This document shows positions 26,146 to 34,236 of a stretch of 64,000 nt of DNA, piece after piece. Within the stretch, counting starts at the first letter, position 1. Each line of letters opens with the position of its first letter. The notes below the pieces were generated by a model. It saw only the letters and a list, made by a program, of their open reading frames with translations, made no database searches and was not told the DNA's origin. A program made the translations under genes and the position numbers. Source of the stretch: Acidovorax sp. A79 (lineage in GTDB: Bacteria; Pseudomonadota; Gammaproteobacteria; Burkholderiales; Burkholderiaceae_C); the NCBI RefSeq assembly GCF_041154505.1, contig NZ_AP028672.1, positions 1,935,001 through 1,999,000 on the forward strand. The letters are read 5' to 3'.

Positions 26146-26257
26146 GGTGGGGATCAAGGCTGCGGGCTCCACCGTGTGGCGCCCATGCCACGCATCTTAT
26201 GTCTGGGCCACCGCCCTTTGCAGCAGTGATTCCCCTGCCTTGTCGTTTTCCCCCTCC

Positions 26258-26842
26258 ATGACCACCACCCACCTCCTGTACCTGCACGGCTTTCGCTCCT
26301 CTCCCCAGTCCGCCAAGGCCCGGCAGATGGCGGCGTACGTGGCGCTGCACCATCCGGGCGTCACCTTCTGGTGCCCCCAGCTGCCGCCGTCGCCCCGGGC
26401 GGCGATGGCGCTGGTGGCGCAGGGCATCGCCCACTGGCCCGGCGCGGCCATGGCGGTGGTCGGCTCGTCGCTCGGCGGTTTCTATGCCAGCTGGGTGGCG
26501 CACCACAAGGGCTGCCCCAGCGTGATGCTCAACCCCGCCGTCCACCCGGCGCGCGACCTGGAGCGCCACATCGGCGAGCAGACCTCCTGGCACGACCCGG
26601 CACAGCGGTTCTACTTCCAGCCGGAGTACATCGGCGAGCTGCGGGCGCTGGACACTTCGGACCAGCCCCCCGCCGCCCCGGAGATGGCCATCATCGCCAA
26701 GGGCGACGAAGTGCTGGACTGGCGGGAAATGGCGGCGCGCTACCCGCATGCGCGGCGGATCGTGCAGGAGGGGGGCGAACACGCCCTCGCCAATTTCAGC
26801 GACCACCTGCCCCAGGTGGCCCAGTTCCTGCGCCTGGCCTGA
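26258..26842 (+). CDS. YqiA-like alpha/beta-hydrolase esterase
   Basis: A 194-residue alpha/beta hydrolase resembling the E. coli esterase YqiA. Marks are LLYLHGFRSSPQSAKARQMA at the N-terminus (oxyanion loop), the nucleophile elbow VVGSSLGGFYASWVA, an Asp in AKGDEVLDW, and the catalytic His in EGGEHALANF. Likely cytoplasmic; its natural substrate is not known. It is divergent from the kinase gene. No obvious ribosome binding site is visible. Confidence 0.85.
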   Translation: MTTTHLLYLHGFRSSPQSAKARQMAAYVALHHPGVTFWCPQLPPSPRAAMALVAQGIAHWPGAAMAVVGSSLGGFYASWVAHHKGCPSVMLNPAVHPARDLERHIGEQTSWHDPAQRFYFQPEYIGELRALDTSDQPPAAPEMAIIAKGDEVLDWREMAARYPHARRIVQEGGEHALANFSDHLPQVAQFLRLA

Positions 26843-26869
26843 CCACCAGCGCCACGCGGGCGCCTGTGC

Positions 26870-28447
26870 TCAGCGGGCGCGGGACGCCCCGGCGCCACCC
26901 GCCCCCATCCAGCGGGCATGGTCGTCCGGGTAGGCGATGCGGTAGCGCTTCATGTGGAACGCGGCTTCATCGTCCTTGCCCAGCATCACGGCGCTTTCGA
27001 TCAGTGCCTCGATGACGCGGGGCTCGGGAGAGTAATGGAGCAGCTCGTGGGCCAGGGCATTCATCTGCTGCGCGTTGTCCCGCGAGAGCGCCATCGTGGT
27101 GAGGCGCGCGAAGTCCAGCTGGCTCGCAAACATCACGGAAGAGGACACCCGGCCAGGCAGGTCATCCCGGTACGCCGGGGCCCTTTGCGCGCTGGGCTTG
27201 TAGAACTGGCTCACGCGGTGGTAGTCCCAGGCGGCAACGCCGCACACGGCGAGGACCGCCACGGCCCCCACCAGCCCCGCAAGCCCCGCCCCCCGCGCGG
27301 GGCCGCCCGCCGCCCGCCGCGGCCAGGCCAGCAGCGCCACCGACAGCAGGGCCACCAGCTGAAAAGGCCCGTACCACAGCGGGTACTCCAGCATGCTGTG
27401 CAGCCCGATGATCGCCAGGGCACCCCAGGCCAGCTGGCGCGCGGGATCGGTCTCGCGCCAAGGCCGGGCGTGCACGCACCAGGCCACGAACGCCCCGCAC
27501 AGCGCCAGGGCCGCCGGCAGGCCCAGCTCCACGGCCAGGTGCAGGGGCAGGTTGTGCGCGTTGTCCAGCAGCACGCAAAAGCGCTCGCCGGGGAACAGCG
27601 TGATGTAGTGCGCATAGTCCAGCTCCCCCCAGCCCCAGCCCAGCCAGGGCTTTTGCGCGATCAGGGTGAACATGTTGGACCACAGCACCCGGCGGCTGGT
27701 GCACGCGTGCGCGCCATCGGTGAAGCGATGGAACAGCGCATCTGCACGGACGCCCTGGAACTGCCAGAGCAGCTCGGGCAGCAGCCATGCGGCCGCGAGA
27801 AAAATCGAAAGCCCGACCGCGCCCATGCGCAGCGCGCTGCCCCTGCCGGGCCCCCGCCACAGCACCAGCAGCCCCAGGATGAGCAGCCACTGCACGGCGA
27901 CTGTCCGCGACGCCGTGGCGGCCTCGCCCACGGCGATCCCCGCCAGCGCTGCCGCAGCAAGCACGTTCGAGAGCGCGGTGGATGGCGGCCACCGCCCCGG
28001 GCCCGGCGCTTCCCCGCCGCGTTCCCCTGCGTGGGACGGCCGGGCATGCAGCGCCCACCACAGCCAGGCCCATGTGCCCAGGCTGAGCAAGGTCGCCTGC
28101 TGGTTGCGCTGGCGCAGATTGCCCACGGCCTGCCCGGGCACGGAGGCGTGGATCCAGGGGCCCAGGCCCACATCGCCCGCCACGTACTGGACAAGTCCGA
28201 TGGCGCTGGCCACGACCGCGGCCGCGCCCAGCCCGCCCGCCAGCAGCATTCCCCACCAGGCGCGCCCTCCGCGCCGGGGTGCCTCCGCGTGCACCGACCA
28301 GGCCCCCAGCAGCAGGAGCACGGCCACGCACACCCACGACACCAGCACGGGCCAGAAATTGGAGATCGGGGAGTCGGTGAAGGCGAAGAGGAACGGCAAG
28401 ACCACTGCGAGCAACGCCAGCGGTGCGGCAATGGCATCAAAAAGCAT
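26870..28447 (-). CDS. O-antigen ligase / PglL-type polymerase-ligase (Wzy_C family)
   Basis: A 525-residue inner-membrane protein with about a dozen hydrophobic helices. It has the Wzy/WaaL periplasmic loop region (QKPWLGWGWGELDYAHY and LLDNAHNLPLHLAVELGLPA). The C-terminal soluble tail follows the last helix, as in PglL-type O-oligosaccharyltransferases. It transfers lipid-linked glycans to protein or lipid A; which one is undetermined, since neither a pilin nor LPS genes are adjacent. It is convergent with the YqiA-like gene, the two ends being 27 bp apart. Confidence 0.8.
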   Translation of the reverse strand: MLFDAIAAPLALLAVVLPFLFAFTDSPISNFWPVLVSWVCVAVLLLLGAWSVHAEAPRRGGRAWWGMLLAGGLGAAAVVASAIGLVQYVAGDVGLGPWIHASVPGQAVGNLRQRNQQATLLSLGTWAWLWWALHARPSHAGERGGEAPGPGRWPPSTALSNVLAAAALAGIAVGEAATASRTVAVQWLLILGLLVLWRGPGRGSALRMGAVGLSIFLAAAWLLPELLWQFQGVRADALFHRFTDGAHACTSRRVLWSNMFTLIAQKPWLGWGWGELDYAHYITLFPGERFCVLLDNAHNLPLHLAVELGLPAALALCGAFVAWCVHARPWRETDPARQLAWGALAIIGLHSMLEYPLWYGPFQLVALLSVALLAWPRRAAGGPARGAGLAGLVGAVAVLAVCGVAAWDYHRVSQFYKPSAQRAPAYRDDLPGRVSSSVMFASQLDFARLTTMALSRDNAQQMNALAHELLHYSPEPRVIEALIESAVMLGKDDEAAFHMKRYRIAYPDDHARWMGAGGAGASRAR

Positions 28448-28499
28448 GTCGATAGAACCGTGCCATCATGAAGGACCCTGGATCATAGGGGCTGGTTTC

Positions 28500-28521
28500 G
28501 CACCCCGCACCCCGCACCCCG
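28500..28521 (+). repeat. Short GCACCCC tandem repeat
   Basis: Three consecutive copies of the 7-mer GCACCCC in the 175-bp divergent region between the ligase-like gene and the phosphoesterase. It may sit in a promoter; no function can be assigned. Confidence 0.6.
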
Positions 28522-28622
28522 CGCGCCGCCGCCTGCCCGCACCTGCCCTGCCGTCCTCCCGCCTGGCGGGCGCTCCCGGGCCGCCGGTAACATCTCCACC
28601 AGGCAACTTCCTCGCACACCCC

Positions 28623-29384
28623 ATGAGAATCGCCCTGCTTTCCGACCTGCACCTGTCCGTGCAGCCCCTGGCCCTTGCCGTGCCCGACGCCGACGTGGTG
28701 GTGCTGGCCGGAGACCTGCAGCGGCCCGCGCAGGCCATGGCGTGGGCACGGCAGCTGGGACTGCCCACGGTCTTCGTGGCGGGCAACCACGAGTTCTACG
28801 GCTCGGACCTCGTGACCACCATGGCGCAGCTGCGCGCGCATGCCGAGGGCAGCGGCGTGCGGGTGCTCGAACGTGGCGAGTGGCGCCACGGCGGCGTGCG
28901 TTTCCTGGGGTGCACGCTGTGGTCGGACTACCGGCTTTTTGACTCGCCGCAGCAACGCGACGAGACCCTGGCCAAGGCCGTGGAGCTGGTGCGCGACTTC
29001 ACCCGCATCCGCGTGGCGCCCGAATTTCCCCAGCCGTTCACCCCCGCGGTGTCGCAGATGCTCTTCGACCAGTCCGTCGCCTGGCTGGAAGAGCGTTTTG
29101 CCGAGCCGTTTGACGGCCCCAGCGTGGTCGTCACGCACTTCGCGCCGGCGCGCGGCAGCATTGCCAGCCAGTTCGCCGGCTCGCCGCTCAATGCCTGCTT
29201 CGTCTCCGACCTGGAGGAGCGCATCCTGCGCTGGCAACCCCGCCTGTGGCTGCACGGCCACGTGCACGACAGCTTCGACTACACCATCGGCGCCACGCGC
29301 GTCGTCGCCAATCCACGGGGCTACGCGCCCCAGGGCGTGGTGGAAAACAAGGCGTTCGCTCCCGGACTGGTCCTGGAGATCTGA
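28623..29384 (+). CDS. Calcineurin-like metallophosphoesterase
   Basis: A 253-residue phosphoesterase with all five metal-binding blocks: LLSDLHLS, VVLAGDLQ, FVAGNHEFYG, VVTHFAPA, and LHGHVHDSFDY. Cytoplasmic; the substrate (cyclic nucleotide, nucleotide or phosphoprotein) cannot be predicted. It starts 36 bp before the RNB nuclease gene begins after its end, so the two may form a short operon. Confidence 0.88.
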   Translation: MRIALLSDLHLSVQPLALAVPDADVVVLAGDLQRPAQAMAWARQLGLPTVFVAGNHEFYGSDLVTTMAQLRAHAEGSGVRVLERGEWRHGGVRFLGCTLWSDYRLFDSPQQRDETLAKAVELVRDFTRIRVAPEFPQPFTPAVSQMLFDQSVAWLEERFAEPFDGPSVVVTHFAPARGSIASQFAGSPLNACFVSDLEERILRWQPRLWLHGHVHDSFDYTIGATRVVANPRGYAPQGVVENKAFAPGLVLEI

Positions 29385-29420
29385 CAATCGGCGCCCGGCA
29401 CCCATGGGAGAATGCCGGCC

Positions 29421-31496
29421 ATGCATGCATTGTTTGAAGAAGCCGGCAAGTTCATGGCCGGCCGTATCCTGTCCGAAGCCGACACCTCCGCCCAGGTCGA
29501 GCTCGACTCGGGCAAACGGGTCAAGGTCAAGGCCGCCAACCTCCTCCTGAAATTCGAGAAACCTGCTCCCGCCGAGCTGGTCGCCCAGGCCCAGGCCGTG
29601 GCCGAGACCATCGAGCTGGACCTGGCCTGGGAATTCGCGCCCGAGGACGAATTCGGCTTTGCCGACCTGGCGCGCGACTATTTCTCCGACAACGCCACGC
29701 TGGCCCAGCAGGCCGGTGCGCTGTTCCGCCTATACGACGCGCCCCACTATTTCCGCCGCGCGGGCAAGGGCCGGTTCAAGAAGGCATCGGCCGAGATCCT
29801 GCAGCAGGCGCTGGCGGCCATCGAGAAGAAAAAGGCCGTCCTCGCGCAGATCGACGAATGGGCCGCAGCGCTCGGGCGCGGTGAGTGCCCCCAGCCCATC
29901 CGCGACCAGCTTTACAAGATTCTGTTCAAGCCGGACAAGAACGCGCCCGAATACAAGGCCGTGGTGGACGCCAGCCGCGCCACGCACACCGCGCCGCTCG
30001 ACCTGCTGCAAAAGGCCGGCGCCATCGACTCGGCCTACCAGTTCCACTGGAAGCGCTTTCTGTTCGAGAACTTCCCCAAGGGCACGGGCTTTCCGGCCGT
30101 CACGGCGCCCGCCATTGCGGACGAGCTGCCGCTGTCGCCCGCGCAGGCGTATTCCATCGACGATTCGCAGACCACCGAAATCGACGATGCGCTGTCGGTG
30201 CAGGGCCTGGGTACGGGCACCGTGGTGCTGGGCATCCACATCGCGGCGCCCGGCCTGGCGATCCAGCCGGGCAGCGCCATCGACCAGCTCGGCCGCGCGC
30301 GCCTGTCCACGGTGTACATGCCGGGCTACAAGATCACCATGCTGCCCGACGACGTGGTGCAGACCTACACGCTGGACGAGGGCCGCGCCAACCCGGCCGT
30401 GTCGCTGTACGTGACCATCGACGAGGCCACGCTGGAGTTCAAGAGCTCCGAGACCAAGCTCGAGCGCGTGCACGTGGTCGCCAACCTGCGCCACGACCAG
30501 CTCGATGCGGTGGTGACCGAAGAATGGCTGTCCAACCCGGCGTTCGAGCATCAAAACGACCCACAGCGCTTGTCCGACCTGCGCCCCCAGCTATCATTTT
30601 TGCACCGCCTGGCCAAGGAACTCAAGGCCCGCCGCGAAGTCGTGCGCGGCAAGCCCGAGAACTTCAACCGGCCGGACTACAACTTCCGCCTGGTCGGCAA
30701 CAACGGGGCCGAGCCCACGGGTGATGAACAAGTGCAGATCAGCGTGCGCCAGCGCGGCGCGCCGCTCGACCTCATCGTGGCCGAGGCCATGATCGTGGCC
30801 AACAGCACCTGGGGCAGCTGGATGGCCGAGCTGGGCGTGCCCGGCATCTACCGCAGCCAGGCCAGCATGGCGCCGGGCGTGAAGGTGCGCATGGGCACCA
30901 AGGCACTGCCGCATGCGGGCATCGGCGTGAAGGCGTATTCATGGGCCACATCGCCCCTGCGCCGCTACACCGACCTGGTCAACCAGTGGCAGATCATTGC
31001 CTGCGCCCGCCACGGCAAGACCGCCGCGCTGGCCGCGCCCTTCAAGCCCAAGGACGCCGACCTGTTCTCCATCATCAGCAGCTTCGACGGCGCCTACAGC
31101 GCCTACAACGGCTACCAGGCCGGCATGGAACGCTTCTGGACGCTCAAATATGTAGAGCAGCACGGCATCACCGAACTGAACGCCACCGTCTTCAAGGAAG
31201 GCCCGGGCGGCAGCTTTTTGGTGCGGGCGGACGACATTCCGCTGGTCTTCCCGGTGCTGGGCGCGCAGAACCTGCCGCGCGGCGCGCGCCTCCTGGTGAA
31301 GCTGGGCGAGGTGGACGAGATCACCCTGGACATCCACGGCACCGTGATCGAGCGCCTGGACGACCCGGCCGATAGCAGCGACGACGGCCCGGTGGAGGAC
31401 GCCGAGGAAGAAGACGACACCGTGGCGGGGCCCATCGCCATCGCCGTGGATGTGAACGAGGCCGAACCCGCCACCGCTGATAATCCCACCCCGTGA
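29421..31496 (+). CDS. RNB-domain exoribonuclease (RNase II/R family)
   Basis: A 691-residue 3'-5' exoribonuclease. The catalytic RNB domain shows SIDDSQTTEIDDALSV (metal-binding Asp cluster), HIAAPGLAI, and SPLRRYTDLVNQWQ. The C-terminal ~100 residues include an S1-like region and an acidic tail. It lacks the long N-terminal cold-shock domains of RNase R and resembles the shorter beta-proteobacterial RNB proteins. Codons ~381-394 (around NDPQRLSDLRPQLSF) derive from a 44-bp element. An ATG nine bases upstream (29412) is possible, but GAGAAT 7 nt before 29421 suggests this is a leaderless start. Confidence 0.9.
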   Translation: MHALFEEAGKFMAGRILSEADTSAQVELDSGKRVKVKAANLLLKFEKPAPAELVAQAQAVAETIELDLAWEFAPEDEFGFADLARDYFSDNATLAQQAGALFRLYDAPHYFRRAGKGRFKKASAEILQQALAAIEKKKAVLAQIDEWAAALGRGECPQPIRDQLYKILFKPDKNAPEYKAVVDASRATHTAPLDLLQKAGAIDSAYQFHWKRFLFENFPKGTGFPAVTAPAIADELPLSPAQAYSIDDSQTTEIDDALSVQGLGTGTVVLGIHIAAPGLAIQPGSAIDQLGRARLSTVYMPGYKITMLPDDVVQTYTLDEGRANPAVSLYVTIDEATLEFKSSETKLERVHVVANLRHDQLDAVVTEEWLSNPAFEHQNDPQRLSDLRPQLSFLHRLAKELKARREVVRGKPENFNRPDYNFRLVGNNGAEPTGDEQVQISVRQRGAPLDLIVAEAMIVANSTWGSWMAELGVPGIYRSQASMAPGVKVRMGTKALPHAGIGVKAYSWATSPLRRYTDLVNQWQIIACARHGKTAALAAPFKPKDADLFSIISSFDGAYSAYNGYQAGMERFWTLKYVEQHGITELNATVFKEGPGGSFLVRADDIPLVFPVLGAQNLPRGARLLVKLGEVDEITLDIHGTVIERLDDPADSSDDGPVEDAEEEDDTVAGPIAIAVDVNEAEPATADNPTP
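30563..30603 (-). repeat. 44-bp palindromic element, copy 4 (inside the RNB nuclease gene, 41 bp)
   Basis: Reverse orientation: GCAA ... TAGC arm shortened by 3 bp, 5-nt spacer, GCGCAGG, 5-nt spacer, CAAGCGC, TGT, then GGGTCGTTTT. The reading frame runs through it. Confidence 0.7.
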
Positions 31497-31575
31497 ACAT
31501 GGCCCCCACGCTCCCCGGCCCCGTCTGGCCCCGGTCCCCCGAGGGGGCCGCGTTGGATTCGGGGGCATCCCTGAA

Positions 31576-32436
31576 ATGAAACTGCCCGCCTTCCTTCGCA
31601 CCTTCAGCACGCTGCAGCTGGCGCTGGGCGTGTCCATCGCCGTGCACGCCGCTCTGATCTCGGTGCGCTTCATCGACCCCGAAGGCTTCAACCGCGTGTT
31701 CCAGGACACGCCGCTCGAAGTCATCCTGGTCAACGCCAAGTCCAACGAGCGCCCCGACAAGGCCCAGGCCATCGCCCAGACCAACCTGGCGGGCGGCGGC
31801 GATGCCGACAAGGGCCGCGCCACCAGCCCCCTGCCGTATTCGGCGCTCACGGCCATTGGCGACGATTTCGAGGAAGCGCAGCGCAAGATGGATGCGATGC
31901 AGGAGCAGCAGGCGCAGCTGCTGGCCCAGCTGCGCAAGCAGCTGGCCACCCTGCCCGAGCCCGACCCGCGCAAGCCCAGCCAGAGCGCCGAGCAGGCCAA
32001 CGAGCAGGAAAAGCGGCGCCAGCTCGTCAAGCTGCTGGCCGAGATCGAAAAGCGCATCAACGAAGAAAACTCGCGCCCCAAGAAGCGCTACATCAGCCCC
32101 GCCACGCGCGAGGAAGCCTACGCCGCCTACTACGACACGCTGCGCCGCAAGGTGGAAGACAAGGGCACCGAGAACTTCCCCGAACAGGGCGGGCGCAAGC
32201 TGTACGGCGAGCTCACGATGATCGTCACCGTCAACCACGACGGCCGCGTGCTGGAGACCGAGGTGGTGCAAGGCTCGGGCAACACCACACTCGACCGGCG
32301 CGCCGAGGCCATTGCCCGCGCCGCAGGGCCCTTTGGCGCCTTTGGCACCGACATGCGCAAGAAGGCCGACCAGATCGCCATGGTGGCGCGCTTCAAGTTC
32401 ACGCGGGACCAAACCCTGGAAACCAGTGTTCGGTAA
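31576..32436 (+). CDS. TonB-like energy-transducing protein
   Basis: A 286-residue protein with an N-terminal membrane anchor (LQLALGVSIAVHAALISV), a long charged periplasmic coiled-coil-like stretch (EAQRKMDAMQEQQAQLLAQL and following), and a C-terminal TonB domain (GELTMIVTVNHDGRVLETEV with KADQIAMVARFKF). It probably couples proton-motive force to outer-membrane transport. It lacks the usual long Pro-rich linker and has no exbBD beside it. It starts 79 bp after the RNB gene, on the same strand as aroE and mtgA. Confidence 0.82.
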   Translation: MKLPAFLRTFSTLQLALGVSIAVHAALISVRFIDPEGFNRVFQDTPLEVILVNAKSNERPDKAQAIAQTNLAGGGDADKGRATSPLPYSALTAIGDDFEEAQRKMDAMQEQQAQLLAQLRKQLATLPEPDPRKPSQSAEQANEQEKRRQLVKLLAEIEKRINEENSRPKKRYISPATREEAYAAYYDTLRRKVEDKGTENFPEQGGRKLYGELTMIVTVNHDGRVLETEVVQGSGNTTLDRRAEAIARAAGPFGAFGTDMRKKADQIAMVARFKFTRDQTLETSVR

Positions 32437-32556
32437 CCCCCCTGAGTCGCCTGCGGCGCCTTCCCCCCAGGACGACGCCGCCAGCCGCCTGGCAAAGCCA
32501 GTTCCGCGGCAGCCCCGGCCTGACCCCGCTCCCTGCATGCAGCCCTTGTTGTTCCC

Positions 32557-33405
32557 ATGACACCTTCGCCTCTCGCCCCCGACCTGTACTGCGTGATGGG
32601 CAACCCGGTGGCGCACAGCCGCTCGCCCGCCATCCACGCCCGCTTCGCCGAACTGACGGGCGAGCACATCGCCTACGAGCGCCGCCTGGTGCCCAGGGAT
32701 GGTTTTGCGCAGGGCGTGCGCGACTTCGCGGCCCAGGGCGGGCGCGGCTGCAATGTCACCGTGCCTTTCAAGACCGAGGCGCCCGGTCTCGCCACCGAAT
32801 GCAGCGAACGCGTGCAACTGGCCGGTGCGGCCAACACCCTGACCTTCCGCGCCGACGGCGGCATCTATGCCGACAACACCGACGGCCTGGGCCTGGTGGC
32901 CGACATCACGCGCAACGCGGGCATCTCGCTGGCGGGGCGCGATGTGCTGCTGGTGGGCGCCGGTGGCGCCGCTGCGGGCGTGCTGGGCCCGCTGCTGCGG
33001 GCCGGTGCGCGCCACATCACCGTGGCCAACCGCACGCTGGCCAAGGCACAGGCCCTGGTGCAATCGCACAGCGCGCTCGCATCGCTACAAAAATCGGAGC
33101 TGCTAGCGCTTATCCCACAAGCGCTAGATGCCAATTTTGATGTCATCATCAATGCCACGGCCAGCAGCCTTGCCGGTGCCGAGGTGCCGGTGCCCGCCCA
33201 CGTGCTGCGCCCGGGCTGCCTGGCCTACGACATGATGTACGGCCCCGCAGCGCAGGGTTTTCTGGACTGGGCCCGGCGCCACGGCGCCGTGCCGCGCGAC
33301 GGCCTGGGCATGCTGGTGGAGCAGGCCGCCGAAGCGTTCCTGCTGTGGCGCGGCGTGCGCCCGCCCTCGGCGCAGGTGCTGGCCGAACTCCAATCCGCCC
33401 TCTGA
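32557..33405 (+). CDS. aroE: Shikimate dehydrogenase
   Basis: A 282-residue NADP-dependent enzyme reducing 3-dehydroshikimate. It has the shikimate site VMGNPVAHSRSPAIH, the catalytic lysine in NVTVPFKTEA, the Asp in ADNTDGLG, the nucleotide-binding GAGGAAAGV, and the NRTLAKA loop selecting NADP. Residues ~176-190 (LQKSELLALIPQALD) are encoded by a 44-bp element, in the surface loop/helix between the NADP loop and the INATAS strand. All catalytic residues are outside the insertion, so activity is expected to be retained. Confidence 0.95.
   Translation: MTPSPLAPDLYCVMGNPVAHSRSPAIHARFAELTGEHIAYERRLVPRDGFAQGVRDFAAQGGRGCNVTVPFKTEAPGLATECSERVQLAGAANTLTFRADGGIYADNTDGLGLVADITRNAGISLAGRDVLLVGAGGAAAGVLGPLLRAGARHITVANRTLAKAQALVQSHSALASLQKSELLALIPQALDANFDVIINATASSLAGAEVPVPAHVLRPGCLAYDMMYGPAAQGFLDWARRHGAVPRDGLGMLVEQAAEAFLLWRGVRPPSAQVLAELQSAL
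33084..33127 (+). repeat. 44-bp palindromic element, copy 5 (inside aroE)
   Basis: GCTA ... GGAGC arm, 5-nt spacer, GCGCTTA, 5-nt spacer, CAAGCGC, TAG, then AATTTTGAT at the usual place. The ATAGC of the canonical arm, which would give an in-frame stop as it does in mpl, is changed to GGAGC here, keeping aroE open. Confidence 0.85.
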
Positions 33406-33434
33406 CTGAACCCACGGAACAAGGACACGCTGCG

Positions 33435-34169
33435 ATGAAAGCCGTGCTGCGCTGGCTGGGACTGGTGGTGCTCGCCTTCGTGGCGCTGCAGCTGTTCTTC
33501 GTGGTCCGCATCGCGGCCATGGTGGCCATCGACCCGGAATCCACCAGCTTCCAGCGCTCCGAGGCCTGGGCGCAGCTGTCCAGCACGGGCCAGGTGCGCT
33601 GGCGCCAGCAATGGGTGCCCTACGCGAGCATCTCGGACTCGCTCAAGCGCGCCGTGATCGCGTCGGAAGACGATGGCTTCGTGAGCCACGACGGCGTGGA
33701 CTGGACGGCCATCGAGAAGGCCTGGGAGCGCAACGCCAAGGCCGAGGCCCAGGCCAGCAAGGCGCAGGCCCGCGCCCCCGACCGCCCCGTGCGCGCCCCG
33801 AAGATCCGGGGCGGCTCGACCATCACGCAGCAACTGGCCAAGAACCTGCTGCTCTCGGGCGAGCGCACGCTGCTGCGCAAGGGGCAGGAGTTCGTGCTGA
33901 CGCTGCTGCTGGAGCAACTGCTCTCCAAGCAGCGCATCCTGGAGATCTACCTCAACAGCGTGGAGTGGGGCGAAGGCGTGTTCGGCGCCGAGGCGGCCGC
34001 GCAGCACTACTTTCGCAAGAGCGCCAGCAAACTCACCGCCGGCGAGGCCGCGCGCCTGGCGGTGATGCTCCCGGCCCCCAAGCGCTTCGAGAAAACACCC
34101 GGGTCCGCGTATCTGGCGGGCCGGTCGCGGACGATTCTGGCGCGCATGGGCAGCGCGGAGCTGCCGTGA
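33435..34169 (+). CDS. mtgA: Monofunctional biosynthetic peptidoglycan transglycosylase
   Basis: A 244-residue GT51 glycosyltransferase that polymerises lipid II. An N-terminal membrane anchor (LGLVVLAFVALQLFFVV) precedes the catalytic domain with the motifs IASEDDGFVSHDGVDW (catalytic Glu), RGGSTITQQLAKNLLL, RKGQEFVLTLLLE, and LNSVEWGEGVFG. A ~25-residue Ala/Glu-rich insertion lies between the first and second motifs (NAKAEAQASKAQARA). It starts 29 bp after aroE and is probably co-transcribed. Confidence 0.94.
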   Translation: MKAVLRWLGLVVLAFVALQLFFVVRIAAMVAIDPESTSFQRSEAWAQLSSTGQVRWRQQWVPYASISDSLKRAVIASEDDGFVSHDGVDWTAIEKAWERNAKAEAQASKAQARAPDRPVRAPKIRGGSTITQQLAKNLLLSGERTLLRKGQEFVLTLLLEQLLSKQRILEIYLNSVEWGEGVFGAEAAAQHYFRKSASKLTAGEAARLAVMLPAPKRFEKTPGSAYLAGRSRTILARMGSAELP

Positions 34170-34176
34170 CGGGGCG

Positions 34177-34198
34177 GGCCCTGCGCCACCGCAGGGCC
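34177..34198. terminator. GC-rich hairpin between convergent mtgA and P450 genes
   Basis: A perfect 9-bp stem (34177-34185 with 34190-34198) with a 4-nt loop starts 8 bp past the mtgA stop. There is no T-run on either strand, so efficient intrinsic termination is doubtful. Confidence 0.4.
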
Positions 34199-34236
34199 TG
34201 GGGGCACCTGGCCCTGCACCCGCCCGGGCGGCGCGC

